A stretch of 64,000 nt of DNA from Aquibium microcysteis (GTDB lineage Bacteria > Pseudomonadota > Alphaproteobacteria > Rhizobiales > Rhizobiaceae), in contig NZ_CP061080.1 in the NCBI RefSeq assembly GCF_014495845.1, forward strand, positions 609,001 through 673,000. Reading direction: 5' to 3'. The notes beneath the pieces are model-generated. The model saw nothing but the letters and a program-made list of their open reading frames with translations. It was not told the DNA's origin and did not search any database. This document shows positions 8,338 through 17,629 of the stretch, piece by piece; the stretch's first letter is position 1, and each line of letters begins with the position of its first letter. A program made the position numbers and the translations under genes.

Positions 8338-8835
8338 TCAGGCGCGGCCGAGGAACTCCATGAACTCGATGATCGCGCCGTCGGGGTCCTCCACGCAGAA
8401 GACCTTGATGACCGAGCCGCCGAGGACGATCCGCACCGGCGGGGTGTAGCCGTGGTGACCCGCGGCCGCCAGGCGCGCATGGACGGCATCGGCGTCCAGG
8501 GCGCGCAGGCAGATCCGCCCGACGCCGGGCTGGGCGAGGCTGCGCGGCGGCGGCGGGGCCTCGCGCGGGGCGGTCCACTCGATCAGGTCGAGCCGTGGGC
8601 CGTGCCCGTCGCCCCGAAGCTTCAGCAGGACGGCGCGGCCGGCGCAGTCGTCCGGCAGGCGCAGCACCGGCCCGAGGCCGACGGCGCCGAAGCTTGCGTC
8701 ACCCTCGAAGGTGTTCACGGGCTCGAAGCCGATCAGCCGGTAGAAGGCGAGCGAGCGCTCGAAGTCCGTGCAGTTGACGTTGACGTGGAAGAAGGAGGCG
8801 ACGTCCGGTGACGCGATCGCGGCAGGCTCCGTCAC
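8338..8835 (-). CDS. VOC/glyoxalase-family protein
   Basis: The 165-residue protein has two vicinal-oxygen-chelate half-domains: FFHVNVNCTDFERSLAFYR (near residue 16) and a second ending FCVEDPDGAIIEFMEFLG (near 150). The family includes glyoxalases, extradiol dioxygenases and isomerases, so the reaction is open. Its start overlaps the TetR stop by 4 bases (ATGA), which ties its expression to the regulator. It might process, or sense, an intermediate of the local pathway. Confidence 0.85.
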   Translation of the reverse strand: MTEPAAIASPDVASFFHVNVNCTDFERSLAFYRLIGFEPVNTFEGDASFGAVGLGPVLRLPDDCAGRAVLLKLRGDGHGPRLDLIEWTAPREAPPPPRSLAQPGVGRICLRALDADAVHARLAAAGHHGYTPPVRIVLGGSVIKVFCVEDPDGAIIEFMEFLGRA

Positions 8836-9503
8836 TTGTAGATCCTGCCGCGCAGCAGCTTCTCGTAGGTGTCGACGACGTCGGCCGAGGGGCGGACGAA
8901 TTGCCCGTCCTCGTAGCAGAAGCGGCCCGACAGATATTCGCGCGTCGAGATCAGCATCTGCGACAGGATGTCGATCTCCAGCGGGTCATCGATCAGGAGA
9001 TTGCCGCGGCGGCGCTCGTACTCGAGCGCGCGCCGGTAGCTCGCCGACTGCATCTCCAGATGCGCGCGAAAGCCCTTCGGCGCCTGGACCGTGCCCTCGC
9101 TGATGATCTTGAACAGATGCGGCTCCTTCTCGAGGAACTCGAAGAAGCCGGCGAGGCGGGCCTTCTCGCGCTCGATCGCGTCGTCGGGCGCTTCCATCAC
9201 GCGCTGGCGGATCAGCGCGTGCAGGCGCAGGCTGAGCGAGGGCAGCAGCTGGTCGAGCAGGTCCTGCCGCGATTCGAAGTAGTTGTAGAAGGTGCCCTGC
9301 GCGACCTTGGCCCGGGCGGTGATCAGCGCCACCGACGCCGCCGCGTAGCCCATTTCACCGACGATCTCGATCGCGGCCTCGAACAGGCGCGCGCGCGTCG
9401 CCTCCGCCTTTTCGGCGCGCGTCAGCCGCGGCTTCGGCGCGCCGGGCTTCAATCTGGCGACCGCGTCGCGGGAGGGCGAGATGGCTGCTGGCATGTCGGG
9501 CAC
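8832..9503 (-). CDS. TetR/AcrR family transcriptional regulator
   Basis: The roughly 220-residue protein has an N-terminal TetR helix-turn-helix (RARLFEAAIEIVGEMGYAAA then AKVAQGTFYNYFESRQDLLD, residues 30-80) and a helical ligand domain. Translation starts at GTG 9503 or the in-frame ATG 9494. It is divergent from the TRAP–acyl-CoA cluster and coupled to the VOC gene. Related dyads in its own promoter region and at two neighbouring promoters make it the likely local repressor, with an acyl-CoA or aromatic ligand plausible but unproven. Confidence 0.9.
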   Translation of the reverse strand: MPDMPAAISPSRDAVARLKPGAPKPRLTRAEKAEATRARLFEAAIEIVGEMGYAAASVALITARAKVAQGTFYNYFESRQDLLDQLLPSLSLRLHALIRQRVMEAPDDAIEREKARLAGFFEFLEKEPHLFKIISEGTVQAPKGFRAHLEMQSASYRRALEYERRRGNLLIDDPLEIDILSQMLISTREYLSGRFCYEDGQFVRPSADVVDTYEKLLRGRIYK

Positions 9504-9536
9504 AGGGTAAGGGACGGGAGCGGCGTCGTCAAATCC

Positions 9537-9595
9537 GAAATGAATTATGAGTCACCGTTCATTTCTGTTTACAAAATCGGAAATCGGTCTAGCAT
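9537..9595 (+). promoter_or_regulatory. Divergent control region: inverted repeat and weak promoter for the TRAP operon
   Basis: GAAATGAA (9537-9544) and TTCATTTC (9558-9565) form an exact 8-bp inverted repeat separated by 13 bases, with an internal ATGAG half-site at 9548. A plausible plus-strand promoter follows (TTTACA 9568-9573, 16-base spacer, TAGCAT 9590-9595). The repeat lies between the divergent TetR and TRAP genes, a standard position for autoregulation plus cluster control. Confidence 0.5.
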
Positions 9596-9743
9596 GTGAC
9601 GCATCGGCAGTCCCATGGGAGAGAGCTCCCTGCCGGGAGAAGGGATGCCGCGGACCGGTGGAGGCCGGTCCGATTTCCACAACCAGGCCGTTCGGTCGAG
9701 CTCGTCTCGAAACGACACCGGCTGTTCCAAGGGAGGGAACAGA

Positions 9744-10841
9744 ATGTTTGCGCATGCCCGTAAGCTGCTGGCCGCCACCGCGGTCGCCACCGTCGCGCTG
9801 ACCCTGTCGGCGCACGCCGCCGATCTCATCATCTCCACCGGCCTCGGCAAGCCGCATCTGTGGGTCGGCGCCCATATGGACCCGTTCGCCGATGCCATCG
9901 AGAAGGGCAGCAACGGCGACGTCAAGTTCACGCGCTTCTATGCCGGCGAGCTGACCTCGGTCGGCCGCGAGCTCGACGCGCTGACGAGCGGGACGATCTC
10001 GGTCGCCGCACCGCTGCTCGCCCCCTATCACGAGGGCCGCTTCCCGCTGTCCGACGTGACCCAGCTTCCGACCTACGGTACGGATTCGCCCATGGTCACG
10101 CGTGCCTTCCAGAAGCTCCTGGACTCCGAGGCCAAGATCAAGGGCGACCAGACCTTCCACGATTACGAGATCGCCTCGAAGGGGATCCACGTCTGGGCGC
10201 TCGGCGCCACCGCGCCCTATTCGATCTCGACCGTGAAGAAGGTGCTGAAGGAGCCGGCCGACTTCAACGGCGTGCCGCTGCGGGCCGGCTCGGCCCTGCA
10301 CACCATCATGCTGGAGAAGCTCGGCGCGACGCCCGTCACCATGCCCGGGTCGCAGGCCTTCGAGGCCGCCTCGCGCGGCACCATCGAAGGGCTCGTCATC
10401 GCCATCTCCGACTGGCCGTCCTATTCGCTGCAGCAATTGCTGCGCCATTCGATCGTCGACGTCTCGATCGGCCACTGGGAGAGCTACCTGGCGATCAGCG
10501 ACCAGGCCTGGAACGACCTCACCGACGACCAGAAGGCGCTGTTCGACAAGACGGCGCGCGAGGTCGCCCTGACCAATGCGCAGGAATGGGAGGCACGCGT
10601 CGGCACGGTGCGCGATGAATCCATCGCCAAGGACGGCGGCGAGTTCACCTCCATCAACGACCTGTCGCCGGCGATGAAGGCGCATGTCGAGACCGCGGCG
10701 GCCGAGACCTGGAAGGCCTGGATCGAGAAGACCGAGGCCAACGGCCATCCGGCCCGCGCCACCGCGAAGCTCTATGCCGAACTGATCCAGGCCGAGGGCG
10801 GCAAGCTGCCCGCCGGCGTCGCCGAATATCTGGCGCAGTGA
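9744..10841 (+). CDS. TRAP transporter substrate-binding protein (DctP family)
   Basis: The 365-residue periplasmic protein starts MFAHARKLLAATAVATVALT, a signal peptide cleaved after SAHA. The DctP core shows VPLRAGSALHTIMLEKLG, with the arginine that clamps the substrate carboxylate near residue 180, then PVTMPGSQAFEAASRGTIEG. Ligands of this family are carboxylic acids. The ATG at 9744 follows GGGAGGGAAC; longer in-frame forms lack a signal peptide at their N-terminus. It heads the operon supplying the acyl-CoA enzymes downstream. Confidence 0.93.
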   Translation: MFAHARKLLAATAVATVALTLSAHAADLIISTGLGKPHLWVGAHMDPFADAIEKGSNGDVKFTRFYAGELTSVGRELDALTSGTISVAAPLLAPYHEGRFPLSDVTQLPTYGTDSPMVTRAFQKLLDSEAKIKGDQTFHDYEIASKGIHVWALGATAPYSISTVKKVLKEPADFNGVPLRAGSALHTIMLEKLGATPVTMPGSQAFEAASRGTIEGLVIAISDWPSYSLQQLLRHSIVDVSIGHWESYLAISDQAWNDLTDDQKALFDKTAREVALTNAQEWEARVGTVRDESIAKDGGEFTSINDLSPAMKAHVETAAAETWKAWIEKTEANGHPARATAKLYAELIQAEGGKLPAGVAEYLAQ

Positions 10842-10846
10842 TCGTC

Positions 10847-10877
10847 GCGGCGCCGGGGAACTGACCCGCGGCGCCGC
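10847..10877 (+). terminator. GC hairpin between dctP and dctM
   Basis: The 9-bp arms GCGGCGCCG and CGGCGCCGC (10847-10855, 10869-10877) flank a 13-base loop in the 62-base gap after the binding-protein gene, with no T-run. It probably stabilises or partly attenuates the transcript so that binding protein outnumbers permease. Confidence 0.45.
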
Positions 10878-10903
10878 TTCATTCTCCGAACCGGAGACCG
10901 GGA

Positions 10904-12214
10904 ATGTCGAAGGACTGGATCATCTGGGCGGTCACGCTCTGGACCGTCGTCTTCATGATGGCGGGCCAGGCGATCGCGACCTGCCTGCTCGGCGCGGGCC
11001 TCCTCGGCATCATGCTGTGGATGGGACCGGGCGTGCTGAACGGCATCGTCGGCGGCGACACCTTCTACACGGCGTCGAGCTACACGCTGTCGATCATCCC
11101 GCTCTATCTCCTGATGGCCCAGCTCCTGCTCAAGGGCGGCGTGATCGTCGACCTGTTCCGGGTCGGCCACCGGATCGCCGGCTACCGCCGCTTTCCGCTC
11201 GGGGTCGCGACGCTGATCACCGGCGGCCTGCTCGGCGCCGTCTCGGGCTCCGGCACGGCGAGCGCCGCGGCTCTGGCGACGCTGGCCGGACCCGAACTGC
11301 AGCGCGTGGGCTACACGCGCAGCTTCTCCGTGGCGCTCGCGGCGATCTCCGGCTCGCTCTCGGTCATCATCCCGCCGAGCCTGCTCATCATGATCTACGG
11401 ATCGCTGACGGAAGTGCCGATCGGCCACCTCTTCATCGGCTCGATCGGCCCGGCCATGCTGTGCATGGCGGTCTATGTCGGCTGCCTCTACTTCCTCGGC
11501 GAGGTGGAGACCGGCGCCGTCGACGGGCTCGGCACCGCCGAGCCGGAGGATCCCGCCCGCCTGCGCCGGTCGTTCAGCGCCTTCGTCTTCGTCGTGGTGC
11601 TGATGACGGTGGTCTTCGGCGGCATCTACGGCGGCGTCGTCACCGTCGGCGAGGCGGGTGCGCTCGGTGCCTTCGCAGCCTTCGTCGGCATGATCGCCAT
11701 GCGCCGGGTCGGCGCGGCCGACATCGCTGCCGCCCTGATCGATTCCGTCAAGGTCTCGGCCATGATCCTGATGCTGCTCATCGCCGCGCAGATCTTCTCG
11801 CGCTTCATGTCCTTCTCCCGCCTGCCGACCGAACTCCTTCATTTCGCGGATCCGCTGATCGCCAGCCCGACGGCGCTCATCCTGGTGCTGATGGCCGGCC
11901 TGTTCCTCGCCGGCATGGTGCTGGAGGAGGTGACGATCATCGTTCTCACCATTCCCATCATCATCCCGATGGTGGAGGCGGCCGGCGTCGACCGGATCTG
12001 GTTCGGCGTGCTCGCCTGCTTCGTCATCTCGCTCGGCCTCCTGACGCCGCCCGTCGGCCTCGTCGCCTTCACCGCCGCGACGGCGGCGCGCACGCCGGTC
12101 GGGCCCGTGTTCCGGCCTTGCATGACATTTTCGGCCGTCTCGGCAGCCGTCGTCGTGGCCGCCATGATGCTGTTTCCCGGCATCGCCACCTGGCTGCCGA
12201 GCCACCTCAACTGA
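10904..12214 (+). CDS. TRAP transporter large permease (DctM family)
   Basis: The 436-residue protein has about a dozen hydrophobic segments and DctM hallmarks: a Gly/Ser-rich GAVSGSGTASAAALATLAGP near residue 112, IIPPSLLIMIYG near 157, and a C-terminal GLLTPPVGLVAFTAATAA. It is the ion-coupled transport subunit. It precedes the small subunit here, whereas most TRAP operons have Q before M. Confidence 0.94.
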   Translation: MSKDWIIWAVTLWTVVFMMAGQAIATCLLGAGLLGIMLWMGPGVLNGIVGGDTFYTASSYTLSIIPLYLLMAQLLLKGGVIVDLFRVGHRIAGYRRFPLGVATLITGGLLGAVSGSGTASAAALATLAGPELQRVGYTRSFSVALAAISGSLSVIIPPSLLIMIYGSLTEVPIGHLFIGSIGPAMLCMAVYVGCLYFLGEVETGAVDGLGTAEPEDPARLRRSFSAFVFVVVLMTVVFGGIYGGVVTVGEAGALGAFAAFVGMIAMRRVGAADIAAALIDSVKVSAMILMLLIAAQIFSRFMSFSRLPTELLHFADPLIASPTALILVLMAGLFLAGMVLEEVTIIVLTIPIIIPMVEAAGVDRIWFGVLACFVISLGLLTPPVGLVAFTAATAARTPVGPVFRPCMTFSAVSAAVVVAAMMLFPGIATWLPSHLN

Positions 12215-12226
12215 CCGGACATCGCA

Positions 12227-12757
12227 ATGCGCTTCTGGAAACTCGTCTGGAAACTGGAATGGGGCCTCGCCGCGATCGGAGCGGGGTCGATGCTGTTCGC
12301 CATGATGATGGTGACCGTGATCAGCGTCGCCGGCCGCTACTTCCTGCAGGCCGACCTCATTCCCGGTGCCTACAACATCATCGAGCGCGTCCTGTTTCCG
12401 CTTCTCGTCTTCTGGGCGCTGCCGATCGCCCACCGCGAAGGCCTGTTCCCGCGGCTCGAGATCGTGGCCGATTCGCAGCCGCCGCGCCGCCGCGCCGCCC
12501 TGATGGCCTTTGCGCTGGCGGTCGAGATCGCGGTCTATGCCGTCTTCCTCTGGTTCGTCGCACGGTTCGTCTGGGTCGGCATCGAACAGAACCGCACCAT
12601 GCAGATCGGCACGTCCTTCCTGCCGGTCTGGCCGATCATGGCGATGATGCCGCTCGCCTTCGGCCTCATGCTGCTCGAGATGCTGCGCCTGTTCTGGCGC
12701 GACGTCCGGATCGTCCTCGGCGTCGAGGATCCGGCCCGGGAAGGCGTCGCGCGATGA
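12227..12757 (+). CDS. TRAP transporter small permease (DctQ family)
   Basis: The 176-residue membrane protein has four predicted helices and is of usual DctQ size. It begins MRFWKLVWKLEWGLAAIGAG and retains the family pattern around VFWALPIAHREGLFPRLEIV. It pairs with DctM in the membrane. Its TGA overlaps the ATG of the kinase-like gene, physically linking transport and catabolism in one transcript. Confidence 0.9.
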   Translation: MRFWKLVWKLEWGLAAIGAGSMLFAMMMVTVISVAGRYFLQADLIPGAYNIIERVLFPLLVFWALPIAHREGLFPRLEIVADSQPPRRRAALMAFALAVEIAVYAVFLWFVARFVWVGIEQNRTMQIGTSFLPVWPIMAMMPLAFGLMLLEMLRLFWRDVRIVLGVEDPAREGVAR

Positions 12758-13839
12758 CCGGGCTCGTGGCACGCGCGCTGCCGGCCGACCGCGAGGGACC
12801 GGTCTTCGACCCGACCGACACGGAGACGGTGCGGGCGGCACTCGCCGCCTTCGTCGCGGCGCAGACGAGGAGCACGGTCGAGATCGGCCCGCTGCGCCGC
12901 TTCACCGTCGGCTTCTCCTGGGTGACTTACGGCTTCCGGGCGCGCTGGAGCGAGGGCGGCGACGCGTTCGAGCGCGACCTCATCCTGCGGGCGGGGCCGC
13001 CGGCCGGCATCTTCGGCCCCTACAGGGCTTTCCCCGAATTCGTGACGCTCGCCGCGCTCGCCGGAAGCAGTGTCCCGGTGCCGCGGGTCTACTGGTACTC
13101 CGACGACACCTCCATCCTCGGCGCCCCCTTCTTCGTCTGCGATCTGGTCGAGGGCGAAGCGCCGATCCCGTGGACGCATGACGGCGGCCCGGCCTTCGAC
13201 GACGAACGGCGCGTGCTGCTCGGCACGCAGTTCGTGGGGGCGCTGGCCGCGCTGCACGATTTCCGCTGGCAGGGAACCGACGTCGCCCGCATCGACGGAA
13301 CCACCGACGTCGCCCGCACCGCGGCCGACCAGGTGGAGCACTGGATGGGGCTCCTGGCGAGATGGTCGCCCGAGCGGGTGCCGCTCCTGGAGATGGCGGC
13401 GGCGTGGCTGCGGGAACGCGCGCCCGTGGCGCGGCGCATCTCGATCACGCATGGCGACTTCCGCATCGGCAACTTCCTGGAGCGCGAGGGCCGCATCACC
13501 GCCATCCTCGACTGGGAACTGGTCCGCCTCGGCGACCCGATCGAGGACCTCGGCTGGGTCTGCCTGCAGGCCTGGCGCGGGCGCTCGCCCTACATGTGCC
13601 ACTTCTTCGAGCGCGAGGAACTGCGCGACCGCTATGCCGTGCTGACCGGGCACGCGGTGTCGCTGGCCGACATGGCCTATTGGGAAGCCTTCGGCACGTT
13701 CAAGCTCGCCATCATGCATTACGGCGCGACGGACTGCTTCGCCCGCCGGGGGTTCAACGATCTCAGGATGGCCGGCATGGGCGCCCAGATCCCGCGCATG
13801 CTGCTGCAGGTCGAATCCGCCATGGAGCGCGCGTCGTGA
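12754..13839 (+). CDS. Aminoglycoside-phosphotransferase-fold kinase (LvaA/ACAD10-11-type)
   Basis: The 361-residue protein has the APH kinase motifs: catalytic loop ITHGDFRIGNFLERE near residue 230 (base and metal-binding Asn) and metal-binding ILDWELVRLGDPIEDLGW near 252. Such stand-alone kinases beside acyl-CoA dehydrogenases match the APH domain of ACAD10/11 and LvaA of Pseudomonas putida, which phosphorylates the 4-hydroxyl of 4-hydroxyacyl-CoA. The frame overlaps dctQ by 4 bases and the next gene by 4 bases. An antibiotic-resistance role is unlikely given this context. Confidence 0.85.
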   Translation: MTGLVARALPADREGPVFDPTDTETVRAALAAFVAAQTRSTVEIGPLRRFTVGFSWVTYGFRARWSEGGDAFERDLILRAGPPAGIFGPYRAFPEFVTLAALAGSSVPVPRVYWYSDDTSILGAPFFVCDLVEGEAPIPWTHDGGPAFDDERRVLLGTQFVGALAALHDFRWQGTDVARIDGTTDVARTAADQVEHWMGLLARWSPERVPLLEMAAAWLRERAPVARRISITHGDFRIGNFLEREGRITAILDWELVRLGDPIEDLGWVCLQAWRGRSPYMCHFFEREELRDRYAVLTGHAVSLADMAYWEAFGTFKLAIMHYGATDCFARRGFNDLRMAGMGAQIPRMLLQVESAMERAS

Positions 13840-14312
13840 ACATTCCGCTCGCCCGCCTGATCGACGGCATCATCGCCACCCTGCGCGCCGACGTCATCCC
13901 CAACGTCGCCGATTCCTATGCGCGGGGACAGGCCGTCGCCGTCATCGACCTGCTCAACAACATCGCGCCCCGCGTGGAGTGGTCGCACGCCACCCTCGTC
14001 GGACGCATCGCCGACAAGCGCCGGCTGCTCGACGAGGTCGCCGCGCTCGTGCCCGGACTGCCGGTCGCCGACGTCGCCGCGGCCGGTCCGGATGCGGCCG
14101 CGGCGGCGCTCGCGGCGGAGAAGGCCGCGCTCGACGCCGTCGTCGGCGACGTCGTCGCCGCGCTCTGGCCGCGCCGCGGCGAGCCGCCCTGCGCCGAGGC
14201 GACGCGACGCATCAGGGCGCATCTCCAGGACGAGATGCGCGCGGAAATGAAGATCACCCGCAAGCCGCTCTTCGCCGAAATCGCCAGCGGCAGCGGCGGG
14301 GCGGGCGCGTGA
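13836..14312 (+). CDS. Small helper-like protein of the kinase (unrecognised; LvaB-like position)
   Basis: The 158-residue GTG-started frame overlaps the kinase stop (GTGA). The sequence is helical and Ala-rich (MNIPLARLIDGIIATLRADV at the start; AAAALAAEKAALDAV mid-protein), without catalytic motifs or membrane segments. In the lva operon a small protein of unknown fold, LvaB, follows kinase LvaA and is needed for its activity; this gene occupies the same slot. Homology to LvaB is not claimed, only position. Confidence 0.75.
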   Translation: MNIPLARLIDGIIATLRADVIPNVADSYARGQAVAVIDLLNNIAPRVEWSHATLVGRIADKRRLLDEVAALVPGLPVADVAAAGPDAAAAALAAEKAALDAVVGDVVAALWPRRGEPPCAEATRRIRAHLQDEMRAEMKITRKPLFAEIASGSGGAGA

Positions 14313-14337
14313 GCCCGATGACCGGAGGGAGGGACTG

Positions 14338-15957
14338 ATGGACTATCACGTCGATCCGCGCATGCCGGCGCCCGAAGCCTGCATCCAGCGCCACATGCTC
14401 GAGCGATGGGCGGCGACGCAGCCCGACAAGCTGTTCGCGATCTTCGCCGACGGCACGCGCTGGACCTATGCGCAGACGCTGCGCGAGACGATCCGCACCG
14501 CCAACGCGCTGCGGGCGCTCGGCGTGCGGCAGGGCGAGCGCGTCATGGTCTGGCTGCCCAACGGCATGGAGTGCCTGAAGGTCTGGTTCGGCCTCAATTA
14601 TCTCGGCGCGGTCTTCGTGCCGCTCAATCTCGCCTACCGCGGCAACCTGCTGCGCCATGCGGTGTCGCTCACCGAGGCCCGGCTCGGCATCGTCCACGCG
14701 GACCTCTACCGGCGGCTCGGCGAGATCGAGCGTGCCAGGCTCGAAGAGATCGTCGTCCTGTGCGGGGAGGGCGAACCCCTCGATGGCCTGAAGGTGCTCC
14801 CGTCCGCTGCACTGGAGAGCGACGACGACACCGCTCCCGCGCTGGAGCGGCCGATCGCGCCGTGGGACATGCAGTCGATCATCTTCACCTCGGGCACGAC
14901 CGGTCCGTCCAAGGGGGTGATGTCGTCCTACATGCACCTCTACGCCATGGCGGCGGCGGCGCCCTTCCTGCGGTCGGACGACCGCTACATGATCAACCTG
15001 CCGATGTTCCATTCGGGCGGGGTCATGCCGGTCACCGCCATGCTCATCCATGGCGGCTCGATCGTCATGGTCGATTCCTTCAACACCGAGACCTTCTGGC
15101 GGACCGTGCGCGAGACCGGCATCACCACGGCGGTGCTGCTCGGCGTGATGGGCAGCTTCCTGCTCAAGCAGCCGCCGGGGTCCGACGACCGGAACCACAC
15201 GCTGCGGACCTGCACCTACGTGCCGTTGAACGACACCGCGCCGCAGTTCCATGCACGCTTCGGCACCGAGATCCACACCCATTTCAACATGACCGAAATC
15301 TCCATGCCGATCGTCTCGCAGCCCAACCCGACCGCGCTCGGCAGCGCCGGGCGCAAGCGCGACGGCGTCGACGTGCGCATCGTCGACGAGAACGACTGCG
15401 AGGTGCCGGTGGGCACCGTCGGCGAACTCGTCGTGCGCACCGATTGCCCCTGGGCGCTGAACCACGGCTATGCCGCCAATCCCGAAGCGACGATGCGGGC
15501 CTGGCGCAACGGCTGGTTCCATACCGGCGACGGGTTCCGCATGGATGCCGAAGGCAACTACTATTTCGTCGACCGGCTGAAGGACGCGATCCGCCGCCGC
15601 GGCGAGAACATCTCCTCCTTCGAGGTCGAATCCGAGGTGCTCGCCTTCCCGGCGGTGCGCGAGGCGGCCGCCGTCGCGGTGAAGAGCGAGGTCGCCGAGG
15701 ACGAAGTCATGGCCGTGGTCGCCCTGCGCGAGGGCGAGAGCTTCGATCCGGCCGAACTGATCGCGTTCCTGCGGCCGCGCATGGCCCACTTCATGATCCC
15801 CCGCTACGTGCGGGTGGTCGATGCCCTGCCGCGCACGCCGACCGCCAAGATCGAGAAAGTGAAACTGCGCGAAGCCGGCATCACCGGCGACACCTGGGAC
15901 CGAGACGCCGCCGGAATCGTCATCAAACGGGAGAAGGTCGGGCTGAAGAGCGCCTGA
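14338..15957 (+). CDS. Acyl-CoA ligase (AMP-forming)
   Basis: The 539-residue ANL-family enzyme has the P-loop [15 protein letters not shown] near residue 185, [10 protein letters not shown] near 318, the hinge [18 protein letters not shown] near 411 and the C-terminal lysine motif [13 protein letters not shown] near 503, so both adenylation and thioester steps should work. It would activate the carboxylic acid brought in by the TRAP system. GGAGGGAC precedes the ATG. The substrate is not predictable beyond a carboxylic acid; LvaE fills this role in the lva pathway. Confidence 0.93.
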   Translation: MDYHVDPRMPAPEACIQRHMLERWAATQPDKLFAIFADGTRWTYAQTLRETIRTANALRALGVRQGERVMVWLPNGMECLKVWFGLNYLGAVFVPLNLAYRGNLLRHAVSLTEARLGIVHADLYRRLGEIERARLEEIVVLCGEGEPLDGLKVLPSAALESDDDTAPALERPIAPWDMQSIIFTSGTTGPSKGVMSSYMHLYAMAAAAPFLRSDDRYMINLPMFHSGGVMPVTAMLIHGGSIVMVDSFNTETFWRTVRETGITTAVLLGVMGSFLLKQPPGSDDRNHTLRTCTYVPLNDTAPQFHARFGTEIHTHFNMTEISMPIVSQPNPTALGSAGRKRDGVDVRIVDENDCEVPVGTVGELVVRTDCPWALNHGYAANPEATMRAWRNGWFHTGDGFRMDAEGNYYFVDRLKDAIRRRGENISSFEVESEVLAFPAVREAAAVAVKSEVAEDEVMAVVALREGESFDPAELIAFLRPRMAHFMIPRYVRVVDALPRTPTAKIEKVKLREAGITGDTWDRDAAGIVIKREKVGLKSA

Positions 15958-15968
15958 CGGAGGACACC

Positions 15969-17186
15969 ATGTTTGCAGAACTCTCCCCGCACGCGGCCGC
16001 GCTGCGGGAACGGCTCATCGCGTTCATGCGCGAGCACGTCTATCCGAACGAACGCGCGCTTCTCGAGCCGCCGCCGGAGGCGGAGAAATGGCAGCCGCGG
16101 CCGCTCGCCATGGACCTTATGGAGAAGGCGAAGGCGCAGGGCCTGTGGAACCTGTTCTACCATCACGGTCCGGAGGGGCAGGGGCTGTCGAACTTCGAGT
16201 ATTCGCAGCTCTGCGAGATTCTCGGCCGTTCGCTCGCCGCGCCCGAGATCTTCAACTGCAACGCGCCCGACGTCGGCAACATGGAAATCCTCGCCACCTA
16301 TGGCAGCGAGGCCCAGAAGGAGCGCTGGCTGAAGCCGCTGCTGTCGGGAGAGATCCGCTCCTGCTTCGCCATGACCGAGCCGCAGGTGGCCTCCTCGGAC
16401 GCGACCAACATCGAGACCGCGATCCGGCGCGACGGGGACCACTACGTCGTCAACGGCCGCAAATGGTGGGCGACCGGCGCGCCGTCGGCGCGGTGCAAGG
16501 TGGCCATCGTCATGGGCAAGAGCGATCCGTCCGCCCAGAAGCACAGGCAGCAGACGATGATCCTGGTGCCGATGGACGCGCCGGGCGTGCGGGTGGTGCG
16601 CCCGCTCAGCGTCTACGGCTACGAGCATGCGCCGCTCGGCCACGCCGAGATCGTCTTCGAGGAGGTGCGCGTGCCGGCCGAAAACGTGCTTCTGGGAGAG
16701 GGGCGCGGCTTCGAGATCGCGCAGGGCCGGCTCGGCCCCGGCCGCATCCACCACTGCATGCGCTTCATCGGTCTGGCCGAGCGGGCGCTGGAGATCATGT
16801 GCGAACGGGCGCGCTCGCGCCGCGCCTTCGGCTCGACGCTGGCCGAGATGGGCGGCGTGCGCCAGGCGATCGGCCAATCGCGCTGCGACATCGAACAGGC
16901 CCGGCTGGTGACGCTGAAGGCGGCCTGGACCATGGACAGGCTCGGCAACAAGGCCGCCCGCAACGAGATCGCGGTCGCCAAGATCGTCGTGCCGGAGACG
17001 GCCGGCCGCGTCATCGACCGCGCCATCCAGGTGCATGGCGGGGCAGGGCTGTCGCAGGATTTCTTCCTCGCCGAAGCCTTCGCCGAGACCCGCTTTCTGC
17101 GCATCGGCGACGGTCCCGACGAGGTGCACCGCGAGGCGTTGGCGCGCGTCGAACTGTCGAAGTCCCTGGAAGGAGCCGCCGCATGA
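15969..17186 (+). CDS. Acyl-CoA dehydrogenase (ACAD10/11/LvaC-like)
   Basis: The 405-residue flavoprotein has FAD/substrate motifs [16 protein letters not shown] near residue 130, RFGLAE-type [13 protein letters not shown] near 265, [16 protein letters not shown] near 285, and the C-terminal [19 protein letters not shown] and [12 protein letters not shown]. The GPDEVH ending is characteristic of the ACAD10/11 branch, which acts on 4-hydroxyacyl-CoA-derived substrates. It is 11 bases after the ligase stop and overlaps the MaoC start. Confidence 0.92.
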   Translation: MFAELSPHAAALRERLIAFMREHVYPNERALLEPPPEAEKWQPRPLAMDLMEKAKAQGLWNLFYHHGPEGQGLSNFEYSQLCEILGRSLAAPEIFNCNAPDVGNMEILATYGSEAQKERWLKPLLSGEIRSCFAMTEPQVASSDATNIETAIRRDGDHYVVNGRKWWATGAPSARCKVAIVMGKSDPSAQKHRQQTMILVPMDAPGVRVVRPLSVYGYEHAPLGHAEIVFEEVRVPAENVLLGEGRGFEIAQGRLGPGRIHHCMRFIGLAERALEIMCERARSRRAFGSTLAEMGGVRQAIGQSRCDIEQARLVTLKAAWTMDRLGNKAARNEIAVAKIVVPETAGRVIDRAIQVHGGAGLSQDFFLAEAFAETRFLRIGDGPDEVHREALARVELSKSLEGAAA

Positions 17187-17629
17187 GACCGCTCGTCATC
17201 GGAGAGACCGTCGAGACGGCCGGCCGCACCATCGGCGAGGGCGACGTCACCCTGTTCGCCGGGCTGGTCGGCGACTTCACGCCGGTCCACGTCGACGAGA
17301 CCTTCGCGCGGTCGACCCCGCACGGGACCCGCATCGCGCATGGTCCGCACTCCATGGCGACCGCGATCGGCATGGCGACGCATACCGGCCTGTTCGGGGC
17401 GCGCGTGATCGGCCTCGTCAACATCACCTGGGATTTCTCGGGCGCGGTGAAGATCGGCGACACGATCCGCTCGCGCGTCACGGTGGAGGACGTCCGTCCG
17501 ACGTCGAAGCCGGGGCGGGGTCTCGCGACCTACGCCTTCGAGGTCCTGAACCAGAACGATCAACCGATCCAGCGCGGCCGCATGAAGGTGGTCGTCGTGC
17601 TGGACGAGCCGCAGGAGGCGAAGCGATGA
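17183..17629 (+). CDS. MaoC-like (R)-enoyl-CoA hydratase
   Basis: The 148-residue single hot-dog domain has the hydratase-2 motif: [20 protein letters not shown], with the catalytic Asp and His near residues 38 and 53. It would hydrate a 2-enoyl-CoA to the 3-hydroxy form, the step after the dehydrogenase. It overlaps genes on both sides by 4 bases. Confidence 0.92.
   Translation: MRPLVIGETVETAGRTIGEGDVTLFAGLVGDFTPVHVDETFARSTPHGTRIAHGPHSMATAIGMATHTGLFGARVIGLVNITWDFSGAVKIGDTIRSRVTVEDVRPTSKPGRGLATYAFEVLNQNDQPIQRGRMKVVVVLDEPQEAKR

Noticed and set aside
12754..13839. Aminoglycoside resistance phosphotransferase
   Set aside because: The kinase fold is right, but the operon with acyl-CoA ligase and ACAD10/11-type dehydrogenase points to acyl-CoA phosphorylation instead.
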